Source: Sextonia rubra (lineage: Eukaryota; Streptophyta; Magnoliopsida; Laurales; Lauraceae). Taken from it: a stretch of DNA of 64,000 nucleotides. The position numbers were made by a program, and so were the translations under genes. Shown here piece after piece: positions 23,185 to 33,108 of the stretch. The notes beneath the pieces are model-generated. The model had not been told where the DNA came from, ran no database searches, and saw only the letters and a list, made by a program, of their open reading frames with translations. Location of the stretch: contig JASUAD010000004.1 of assembly GCA_037013555.1 (NCBI GenBank), positions 7,073,001 through 7,137,000 of the forward strand. Reading direction: 5' to 3'. Each line of letters begins with the position of its first letter. Within the stretch, counting starts at the first letter, position 1.

Positions 23185-24463
23185 TAGGCATGTCAGAGGG
23201 CCAAGCCGGGCCTGGGCTGGCCAAGGCCCCCCAAAAGGCCTACTCCACCTAGGCCCTACCCTCAAGGGCAAAGGCATGGCCACGGCCGGGCCTAGGGCTG
23301 GAAAATAAGAATTATATTTTTAAATTATTTTATTATTGTGATCAGGCATGGAGCGTCAGTTTAACTTTCACCATCTTTTATTTGGGTTGGGACTGATAAT
23401 GGTTGTAATAAAGCAAGCGCGGGGGAGTTTAAGATCTTTTGGATTGATTGATGGTAAATTAAAAATTTGTTTATGTAATAATATCTTCTAATCATGCTGA
23501 ATATTATTTCTAATGATAGAAAATAGCACATCAAATGATATTTAATAATGCTTCTAATGATATATTAAATAATATAAAATAAAAAGTCTAATGATACTTA
23601 ATAATACTTGTTATGATATTTATTTTATACGCAAAAGGTATTGTATATGTAAAACTAATTTAAATAATAATACTTGACAATATTTTCAAAATTTAATAAT
23701 TTAGTCTTCTCTCAATATATCTAATGAATAATCTAATGCATCACTAAGGTCTTTACTGTCGTTGAGTTTACACAAGTCTTATATGGGCTAAGTATCCTTC
23801 TTCCAATGCTAAATGTAGACTCAAAAGCAATTATGGGAATATGAATAACTAAAATATCAAAAGCCATATTTGATAAGTTTGGATACTTCAATGGATTTAT
23901 TGTCCACCTAATTTAATATATCTAATATTGTAAATTGTTATATTGTGTCTTTCAATTAATAATCTAATTCAATTTTTTTATGTGTTACTTTTCTTGTTCT
24001 TTTCTTTTAAATACAAAAAAAAAAAAAAAATCATCATCGCCATCATCACATGATGGCATATTACTTGGTTAAACTTTATTTCTGAATTAGATTTATTACC
24101 TAATTTCCTCCAATACTCCTTAAGAATATTTCTAAAAGAGTTTTAAGAGTTTCATTTGTATGCATTCTTATATATTTATTTAATATATATAATGTGTTAA
24201 AAACAATTAAACCGTATATATAATTATAAGGGATAGTTCAAACTATATATATATATATATATTCCAAGATGAAGAAAAAATATAAAGGCAGGGCTAGGCC
24301 GAGCCTTGTATTGTCCTAGCCCGGCCCTCAAAAATTGGAGGGCTTGTAAAATTTTCTTTTAGCCTGGCCCTAGGGCTTTTTAAAAAAAATGGAAGCCCTC
24401 AACTTAAGGGCTTTTTAAGAGCCAGGCCAGGCCCCTTGTGAAAGGGCCAAATTGACATGCCTA
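23185..24463 (-). mobile_element. hAT transposon relic with transposase remnant
   Basis: A 1279-bp element with inverted ends TAGGCATGTCA (left) and its complement at the right. It is flanked by GTACTAAC (23177-23184) and GTATTAAG (24464-24471), an aged 8-bp target duplication. Subterminal GGCC-rich runs (GGGCCTGGGC, AGGCCAGGCC) are typical of this hAT group. On the minus strand about 23737-23910 encodes WWTINPLKYPNLSNMAFDIL and IIAFESTFSIGRRILSPYKT. This is the hAT C-terminal dimerisation domain, whose consensus features include W W...KYP.LS.MA.DIL and SE.FS.GGR. The rest of the transposase is lost. Confidence 0.85.
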
Positions 24464-25270
24464 GTATTAAGCCAGCCACAGGTCAGGTCGGCAATGGAAT
24501 AAGATTATGTGTCGTTGGTTTGGGTGCAGGCTAGCCTAAACTTGAGTCCAACCGAACCCATTGCCATCTCTGATTCTATGAAACCAAAGAGGCCCCACTG
24601 GGGCCTTCTTTTAAAAAAATTTTCTACTCTTGCTAGAAACTCTTTGCATAAACACAAAACTATTTAAAAGATCTTATGAAAAAAAAAAATCAAAAGAAGG
24701 AGCAAGGCATGGATGGTCCTGAAACGAGCTTTGTCCACGGATCTGACTTTCTTGTAGTAAACAAGTATCAGTTCTCGCACGTACCAGAATCTGATGCCAT
24801 AACAGCAACCGAGAGCACAATATTATTTACGAGGGAACTAGGACAAATGTGACACTAGATTAGAGGGTTGTCATGGTAGAGAGGACACCTTTCCCATAAC
24901 ACCCACTAGGAATCAATTCCCGGCGGATAGCCTTTCACACTCCCGGCAACTAAGCCAAATCAGAATACGCCGGTCCAATAGCACCTACCAGGTTTGATTC
25001 CTTGGCGGATGCCGTCCTTTCACGCGCCCGTCAACTGGGCCAAATCAGAAGGACAGAAAAAAAAAAAGAAAACGTGCGACACCCTGTTTACGATGTGAAC
25101 CTTTGGCCGTTCGTACTTATAATACCTTCTTTCTTTCTTTATTTCTCACTATGCACACTATCCCAAAGAGTCCCGGCCCACCCCAGCACAGTGAGAAACA
25201 GGAAGAAAGCTAGAACATGACAACATGTTCGTCCTACCTCTCACTTTCCAGAATGGGGTTCTTCAACTAA
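24464..25270. other. Intergenic, no gene seen
   Basis: Non-coding spacer between the hAT relic and the PIF-like MITE. Short frames here have no recognisable domain. GCGGATGCCGTCC/GCGGATAGCC words at about 24920 and 25005 hint at a small local duplication. Confidence 0.5.
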
Positions 25271-26276
25271 GTGCATGTTTGGTAAGTCTAAAATTTAGGC
25301 TCTTATTGTCTAAATGTCTAAAATTTATAGAGTTGGAAAAATAGAGGCGTTTGGCATGCGTTTTTAGCTCTATTTAATTTAGACAATAAGAGGTAAAAGC
25401 TCTATTTTGGAGAGGAGGCCATGTGATGCATTTCCAAATCAGAGGGAAAAAAAAAAAGGCGCCCAGCTACAGTAACTTGATGGATCATGCCCAGTACGGT
25501 TTTTTCGATTTTTCTCGAAATCCGAGCCCCTAAATCTACATCCAAACCGTTGAAAATGTTCACATGATCAATTAGGCCACCCATCCAAATTTCAGCCGTT
25601 AATTCATCCTGAATCTCGAGATATGTGCAAAAAAGCGTGAGCCATTGGATACTAGTTTTTGAATTCTGTGGGGCTCAAACAGAAGATCCAAACTATTGGA
25701 AATGTTGGGAAGACTAAAAACGGCTATGGGGTCAAATTTCAAGGATTGATTCCTTGTGGATCTCAAGATATTTGTGAAAAACTTTCAACCATTGAATTTA
25801 ATATGCTGAATTTGTAACTAGTCCACAAGCAGCCCCTTTTTTTATTTTTTATTATTATTTCGGGGACAGTAAAAAACAATCCAAACCATTGAAAATGTGT
25901 AGAAGGTCAATAACCATTATGAGACCAAATTTCAGCCGTTGGATCATCACCAAACTTAAGATATTTATGTAAAAACGTGAATTATTAAATATTTTTTTAA
26001 AAAAATTGGGGGCCTCAAACACAAAATCCAAACCGTTAGATCTCTTTGGGAGGCCAAACGTGGTTATGAAGTAAAATTTCAACGCTTAATACCTACTAGA
26101 TCTCAATATATTTGTGAAAAATTTTCAACTATTGATTTAAAATAGTCTATTTAAAATAGATGCTTTCATTGCCAAACACATATTTTAAATTTAGCCTCTT
26201 TTTTTTATAGCTCTTTTTTTAATAGCTCTATTTTAGATGGTCTATAAAAATAAGACTAGACCTACCAAACAAGCCC
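25271..26276. mobile_element. PIF/Harbinger-like (Tourist) MITE, TSD TAA
   Basis: A 1006-bp element. Left end GTGCATGTTTGGTAAGTCTA; right end, as reverse complement, GGGCTTGTTTGGTAGGTCTA. It is flanked by TAA on both sides (25268-25270, 26277-26279). A G-rich TGTTTGGT end with a 3-bp TAA/TTA duplication is the PIF/Harbinger signature. The interior carries four diverged copies of a unit with CCAAACCGTTGRAAATGT, TTTCAGCCGTTG and CTCAAGATATTTGTGAAAAA (starts near 25541, 25686, 25877, 26025). No transposase coding. Confidence 0.78.
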
Positions 26277-27600
26277 TAAGGCTGCAAGGCTCCCACTCAC
26301 CCTTTCCAATACTTTGACCCATTCAAAATATTCATATTGCTTCATCATTGATTGGATTCTCGTTCTTTCCTTTTCTTTCTTCTCATTCTTTACTATGGAC
26401 TATATAGTACTATCATTATTGTGATTATGTTATAATATAGACATTTATTAGGATGTAATTGCGGGCCAGATCCATATCTGGTTTAATTTATTTGGGTTAG
26501 TTTCTGAGTGCGCCTCAGATCCTTTGATTCAGACATGGGAGTGATTTTTTAAGTATGATTGGGCCCCGCCCAAAATGGTGTGCCTGTCAAGTGTTTATTT
26601 TTCGCAAGGGTTGCACGCGGGCATGTCTGGGTTGGACTAAAAATAGTCCACTGGCCAACATGTAGTTGCTGGGTCCAAGACTAAGGGTAGATGTAGCCTA
26701 TGGGTAAGGCTGTTGTCCATATCCTTAGTGAAATATTTGGCCCATCTGATGAATTGGTTGGGCTTGATTGCATTGTGAGGCCCTCGTATATGGGGTCAAG
26801 CCAGCCACTGACCTGGAAAGGTCAGTCCATAGCTAGCTCAAAGTTGATTGTCTTGGGCATGTGCAGCCCTGGCCCATAGTGCTAACAGATCTAAAATCAT
26901 GTATAGGAGCTTTCTTTTATTAACTTGAAATTTTAGAAATACATTTATTAAAATCTGAGGGTTTATGTGGATTGATGCCAATCAGGGGTGGGTTATTCAA
27001 CTAGAATGGGATGAGAATAAATCAGGTTCGAGTCAGGTCACATAGCATACCAAGACCAGGGCCAGGAATCTTTGAAAGAGGACACCGACCCGCACCGTCG
27101 GGGCATGGATGCAGTTCAAATGCCTGTGTTGCAATTCATTGCATTGCATCTTAGGCTGTCGAGAAGTGTGTATGAATGAATGTGTAAAGCTCGAATCCCC
27201 TGTAAAGTTAAAAAAAAAAAATCGACGGATTACACGAGGATCCATTTTTATATAATATATTACATTAATGCTTTGCCTCAATCTATGCAATTGCACACTC
27301 CATGTCGGATTTCTATATTTAGTAAAGGAGCCGTATATTCTTGCCGGCTCCAATTTCACTTTATTTTTCATCAAGGGGAGGAGGATAAAATATAAAATAT
27401 CTGCTTAAATATCAAGCAAACCCTTGCATCTTTGTAGTGTATTTTTTCATTCTTTCATTGTTTTGATGATAGGCGTGCGGTCAAGGCAAGCTTTTTCCTT
27501 CCATTTTTATCGATTTAACCCAAGTTTGAGGGTAAATGTTTTGCCACTGATTCAAGGGTTAGTTTATCATTCTGATGTTTGATCACCTATTTGTATCGTT
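26277..27600. other. Intergenic, mostly unassigned
   Basis: No gene. At about 27100-27222 a segment ends TCGAATCCCCTGTAAAGTT plus poly(A), matching the tail of the dispersed repeat at 22540-22734. Otherwise nothing recognised. Confidence 0.5.
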
Positions 27601-27654
27601 AATTCTCATATATATTTTCGGATAACATGAGAACGACTCATTGCCCTAGTTGTA

Positions 27655-27770
27655 GTATATGTAAATTTTATTATTTTACATGTATGAGTTGCGTTTTCTT
27701 GCCGGTGTAAGTTTCTATTATCTAACATGTATGAGTCTTGTAGGATCTCAACTCCCTAGCAAGGGCTTCG
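27655..27770 (+). repeat. Dispersed repeat C, copy 2
   Basis: Has TTACATGTATGAGTTGC, GCCGGTGTAAGTTTC and AACATGTATGAGTCTTG spaced as in the other copies, followed by GATCTCAACTCCCT, the counterpart of GATCCAGCTCCCCT at 22700. Confidence 0.45.
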
Positions 27771-28720
27771 CTGGCTTAAGATTATGGTTTACTTTCGAAG
27801 GTTGCGAGTTTGAACTTTGTTATCACACTGGAGCCACATGGGATTTACCGGGTTCCCATTGGGCTGAAGGGTAGAGACACTCTCCATTAGCAGCAAAAAA
27901 AAAACATAGTGGTGAGAAAAAAGAGGTTTTTAGATAACATGTTGACTGAGTAAGGAAGAAGTCATAGTTGTTCTTCTTTTTCCGAGGGGGAATGAAGCTG
28001 TAGGAGGATCTAGTTCCAAGGATTGTTACCCAAACAAATTAAAAAAAAAAAAAAAGAGAAAAGCGAGAGAAAAAAAAAAAGAAGTTCCGGGATCCAAAGG
28101 GGTGCTAAAGAAAGGAATCTTACAAGCTTTACGGCCATATATCAGTTGGTAAAGCCCACTTGCCATAGACAGCGACGACGGCTTTCAACGAGGATTCCTT
28201 CTTAGTTCTTTTATCCTCCAATCATTCCATTTCTGGTCGTATGCCTAGGCTGATGGATCACTTATCACTCGTCATTAGTCAAAAGCATCCACAGGACCAC
28301 AACTCACACACGCCGGCATCTAATCTAATCAGGAATCTCAATTGGGTTAGTGGTCCGATCCCAACCACCCCCTTTTAAAACTTCCCTCTAGATTTTGGAC
28401 TATGTCGGTCCAGTGCTCTTTATTTACATTCTGATCTCTTTCTGTGAGTGGGTCCAGTGCTCTTTGTTTACATTTTAATCTCTCTCTGTGAGTGGGTCCC
28501 ACAATTTAGGTGTCTTGAATATGCCATGATGAGATGAAAGAATGTCAATGAGTTGGACCTTACTGATCTGGTTTCTATTCGGTCTGAGCTCAAATTTCAG
28601 TTAGGCCGCGCTTGTTAAAGGTACATGGTTTATCCAGAAGGGTTACGGCCAAGTTAATTATTGAATATAATATAAATATGAGAATAGAATGAAAAATTTT
28701 AAATATGATTTCTATATTGC
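27771..28720. other. Intergenic, tRNA box-A-like motif at 28130
   Basis: No gene. GGCCATATATCAGTTGGTAAAG at 28131-28152 resembles a tRNA box A and recurs near 51835. A duplicated phrase GTCCAGTGCTCTTTRTTTAC lies near 28409 and 28450. Confidence 0.4.
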
Positions 28721-29321
28721 AGTTCAATTAACAATTATGAAAAACAAAAGAACAAGCAAATTAATCAACCACAAAGAAACAAGGCAAATTATTTTTTACA
28801 CGGAAACCCTACACAGGAAAAATCGCAAGTTCTATCACCCGGACTAAAAGAAAACGAAGCATTATAAATTGAATAGTTACAAACAATACTTACAGTCCCT
28901 TTTCAGTTGCAACCCAACCGAAGGACTATAGAATCTTGTGGACTCCTCGTCGTCTACTGATCGCCGTGCTTGAATCAGCCACTTTGAAACTGCAAGGGGA
29001 ACGATCATCTACAAGAAAAGAAAATCTTCTACAAGGAAGTAGAAGTAATATCTTCTAGATGCTCAACAACTCAGCACAACTCTTCAATGGATGCTCTAGA
29101 GAAGGAGGGTAATGAATGCTTTAGAGAAGAAGGGTATCTCGAATGTGTATTCTCAACTTAGAATAGGGAGACTGGAGCTTAGTATTGAGAGAGAATCCTT
29201 TTAAATAACCACAATTCATGCCTTAGAGTTAAAGTCTATAAAGAACAAAAACAGGTAGTCTTGGCACAAATAGGAAAGAAGTCCGAGCAGGAATTTGGGG
29301 TTTTTTGGTCATTTACTCGAG

Positions 29322-29783
29322 TAGGGTTATAAACAGGTTAGTTTCGGTGCTAGGTCCGTAGTGGACCTGGAACCGGAACCCTTAGTGAGAGGATGGGCCC
29401 GGAATCGGTTCAAAACCAATTTCCTGGATCTAGAACAGGAATTGTGTAGGAGAGGATGAATCTAGAACTGGAACCGTTAAGGAGATAATGGACCTAGAAC
29501 CGGAACCGAAACTATGTATGGGGTGAGTCCAGCTCCGAATCTAGTTTTATATAGAGAATGTTTTAGAAAAAAGCTAACTTTTAGGAAAATTCTTCAAAAA
29601 TAAGGTTAATATATTGGGTCTCCGGTCCACGGTTGGAATTAAAGTAGAACGGTTACGGTCCAAAAATAGGATCTAGACTTGGATCCATTTATTTTTCGGG
29701 ACCTAAATAAGGACCCAGATCCGGTTATTAATGGGTTGGAACATTCAGGTAATCGGAGAATCCAGGACCTATTTACAACCCTA
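29322..29783. mobile_element. hAT-like MITE rich in GGAACCGGAACC words
   Basis: A 462-bp element with ends TAGGGTTATAAACAGGT and, as reverse complement, TAGGGTTGTAAATAGGT. The flanks TACTCGAG (29314-29321) and TGTTCGAG (29784-29791) agree at six of eight positions. The interior is a loose array of CTAGAACCGGAACC/GACCTGGAACCGG words. No coding. Confidence 0.65.
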
Positions 29784-30282
29784 TGTTCGAGCGAGTAAGT
29801 GGTCCGCTTGAGTTGGTGAAATTTTTGTTTGGGAGAATTCCCAACTTCTGCTCGAGCGGATAGTGCTTCTATCTTGGCTTATTTTCTTAATGAGTTTCTG
29901 CTTGTTATTTGCTGTCTTTATGTAAGGTTTTAATCCTAATTAACCTCGATTTATGCTAATTAATCTAGTTTTACATTAATTAAAATGTGTTTAGGCTAAT
30001 TTAACTCAAACTCTTAGGGCTTGGGTCATGGACAGGTAGTCAAGTCGGGTTTGGACTTTACCTAGGCAGTTAAGGACCTTTTTGTAATTTGTTCATGCAT
30101 CATATTGATATCTCATTAGTTGCATATTGTGTAAATTTTCGTGTAGATCATCTTTCATGTTGGGCTCGACTTGATCTAAACTCATTTTGGTCCAATTGAG
30201 GTCCATTTGACCTAAACTATAATTATTCTAAAAACTTGGACTTGCATGTAAACACTTGGAAAGTGTCATTTAAAAAGGAAAC

Positions 30283-33108
30283 TGTAACACTCCGATCCCC
30301 TTTGAGCCGGATTAGTGGCTCATTAGTGTGTGTTTCTGTTGTTTTATTCTTTTGGACTTGGTTTTGGGTTTTGGATAGGTAGTTGAGTAACCTTTGACCT
30401 GAGATAGGTAGTTCTAAGCCCTTTTTTCGTAATTTTGCTTTTGCTTTGCTTGCATCATATTTGCATCATCTTGGTGTCAGCACGTGTATTTTGTTGAGCT
30501 CGTTATATTCCATAACTGTGTCAGACCCATTTGGAGTCTATTGGAGAAGTTGGACCTTCGTGTGACTTGAACTGTAAATAGTTTAAACTTACCAGACTTT
30601 GACTTAAACTTCCAAAACTATATATTTATGAGTCAGCTCCCAGGTGTCTCTCTCTCCCTGCCCATTTGTCTCCAACGTTGCATGCAAGAAGAACTCCAAG
30701 AGAGCCACGTTGATCTCCTTCCTTTTCTCTTCACTTCTCTTGCTAGGTTGCTGAGTTGGGTTCCCATTTCGATTGGGTTCTTCCTCCTTCTCTCTCCCTC
30801 TCTGTCTTTGCTTTGGGTAAATGGGTTTTGAAGTCTTCCTCTCGAATTGGATTCCTTCTCCAAGCTCTGTGTGTTTTCCTACATCTCATGCATGGTTTAT
30901 TTCTTTGATTTGTTTTGATTTTAGTTGATTTGGAGCTTGATTCAGTGGATCGACAGAGTTTTGAGGCAAGTATAAGTACAGGATTTGATAACACATATGG
31001 GTGTTTTGTTTGATTGCTTTGATTCCTTCTTATTCTCTGTATACAAATGTTTTACAGCCAATTTTTGTGAATTTGGAACCTCTGTAACTCGTTTTGTTCA
31101 GCTTCTGTACCAAATTTCAGTTTCTGTACTCAGCCCGAATTCGTTTTCTGTATTGTACGGCTAAGCCGTAACTTTCTACGGCTCACAATCCAGAGACTTG
31201 AAATTTCACTTTTGTTCTACGGCTAGGCTACGGCTGAGCCGTAACTTGTCCTACGGCTGAGCCGTAAGCTAGCCGTGACCCAACCGTAACCCAGCCGTGA
31301 ATTAAATCTCTGATCAGTCGAAACTTTCCCGATACAGTACTCCTACGGTGTGGCTACGGCTAAGCCGTGAAGTGCTACGGCTAAGCCGTGGATTGGTCTA
31401 CGGCTAAGCCGTATACTGACCGTAGCTCAGCCGAAAAAGGTATCAGATCGGAGTGTGAAGATGGCCAGTTTAGCTGTGCTTTCAATGGAACCACGGTTAA
31501 GCCGTAGTGCATATTACGACGAGCGCGTAAGATGTCTCCGGCTCAACCATAGGTCACTCATGGCTAAACCGTTAGGCGCGGCAAATCAGAAATATAACTT
31601 AGGATAATGGTGTGACTTTGTAGGGCTTATATATAAGGAACCATACACGTAAACCGGCCCAATGGATTATTTGGATCGCATGAATAGTCTGTTAGGCTGT
31701 GACTCATTCATGTGAGCGTTGATTCTCTGTTAAGCACCTCCCCATGGGTGTTGGTTTAAGGGACTTCGATGCACATAAGGATTACATTGCAACACTAGGA
31801 TGGCAACGGTGCATCGAATAACTTAAAACTACATCAACATGCAAGGTTAGTGACAGTGAACAACTAGATTAGTATTGGCCTGTAATGAACCTTGACTCCG
31901 TATTAATCTGAGATGCATTGCATATTGTTTACAGCTTTGCCCTCTGTTCTGCCAATCTATGTCTATGCATTCCGCAGTCATTTTGCTTTCGTCCTGTATG
32001 TCTGTTTATTCTTCGATCTGCACTACGCTTTGATCTATGCTGTGCTTTGACTTAATCTATGTTCTGATCTGTATTTTGGCTATGCTTTGTATATTTCTGG
32101 CTTTGTATATTTTGGGTATTCCCTGGTGGCTTTGCCCAGAGATTAACACGTGAGGATAAGATCCGGTCTTTGCCATCGGTGAGTCCAAAGCGGATAATCT
32201 CCCTTCTTTTAGATTTGATTTGATTGGTATTAGTCTGGCTCTACTCAGCCTCAGCCCTAGGATGCCCGACGGGGTTACCTCTGGCTTAGATCTCTGTATT
32301 TCTGTATCACTGCAGTGTCGCTTTGTCTTGGGACCCCGGAACCCAGGAAACCGAGACCCACTTGTACCCTTGGCCCGGTCAGTGGTGTTTTCATCTGCTC
32401 TGCTTTGCTCTCTATTGGAGAGAATATGGTTAACGTAGTAGCCACTTAGTTCAATCTTTTTATGTTCTGATTTACTTATCATGCTTTACTTCTATGCACG
32501 ATTTGCTTAGCATACTAAGATGAAACTCTGAAATTACTATTCTGTCCTTATTCTACTTGATACTATGAGTGTTTCAGCCTTGTTACTTGTATTTGCTGGA
32601 TCGTTGTATTCATTTGTGTTGTCTGTGGTGTTGCAGGCACAGATCCCTTGCCCAGCTCTCCGGCAGTCGAGGAGGCTGCAGGGCCAAGTGTAGAGGCACC
32701 CTCCGGTTTGGCAGAGTGGGCCTGATCATCTCTGCCGAGTGCGTACATGCATATCATCAGGGGCCTAGTTGTTTTGGTTTATGGATTTTGTATTTTGACA
32801 CTTTGGACTTTGGATTTTGTACTCTGTATATTTTGTATATCCTGTTTTTGGGTGTATTCGGATTTTATATCATCGTATTTATCTTTGTCCTTTGCTTTAT
32901 CTTTCCGCTCCGCATTTGTTTTTGGCTTCCGCTATTTTCCTTTGTTGCTTGCTATGATATATACAGCTTCCGCGTACGCTTAGTTCACATGTGTTAGATC
33001 CCCTGTGTGTGTGCATCTGGACTGGATTCGGATGCACGTGCACGGGAGTACGTGTGTCACCGGTTTAGCTTTTCGCTAACCCCCGACTTCTGGGCTCGGG
33101 TCGTGACA
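30283..33108 (+). mobile_element. Gypsy-type solo LTR (inner, 2.8 kb), TSD GAAAC
   Basis: A 2826-bp LTR beginning TGTAACACTCCGATCC and ending GGCTCGGGTCGTGACA. It has a perfect 5-bp target duplication, GAAAC, at 30278-30282 and 33109-33113. No gag-pol interior and no partner LTR, hence a solo LTR. A TATA-like ACTATATATTTATG near 30617 suggests plus-strand promoter orientation. It sits inside the homologous LTR 29921-35678. It contains the palindrome array 31156-31506. Apparent reading frames (for example 32057-32482 and 32569-32997) are chance frames in LTR sequence. Confidence 0.85.
31156..31506. repeat. Array of 15-bp palindromes TACGGCTNAGCCGTA
   Basis: Seven perfect or near-perfect copies at 31156, 31229, 31252, 31355, 31376, 31399 and 31492 (15 bp each; variants end GTG instead of GTA or start CACGGTT). 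Half-sites such as AGCCGTGA and CTACGGCT fill the gaps, and weaker copies run to about 31575. A matching but decayed set lies at 33790-34140 in the outer LTR. Confidence 0.9.

Noticed and set aside
32569..32997. 142-codon and neighbouring frames, including 32057-32482 (minus)
   Set aside because: They lie within the inner solo LTR, show no protein family and are explained as chance frames.
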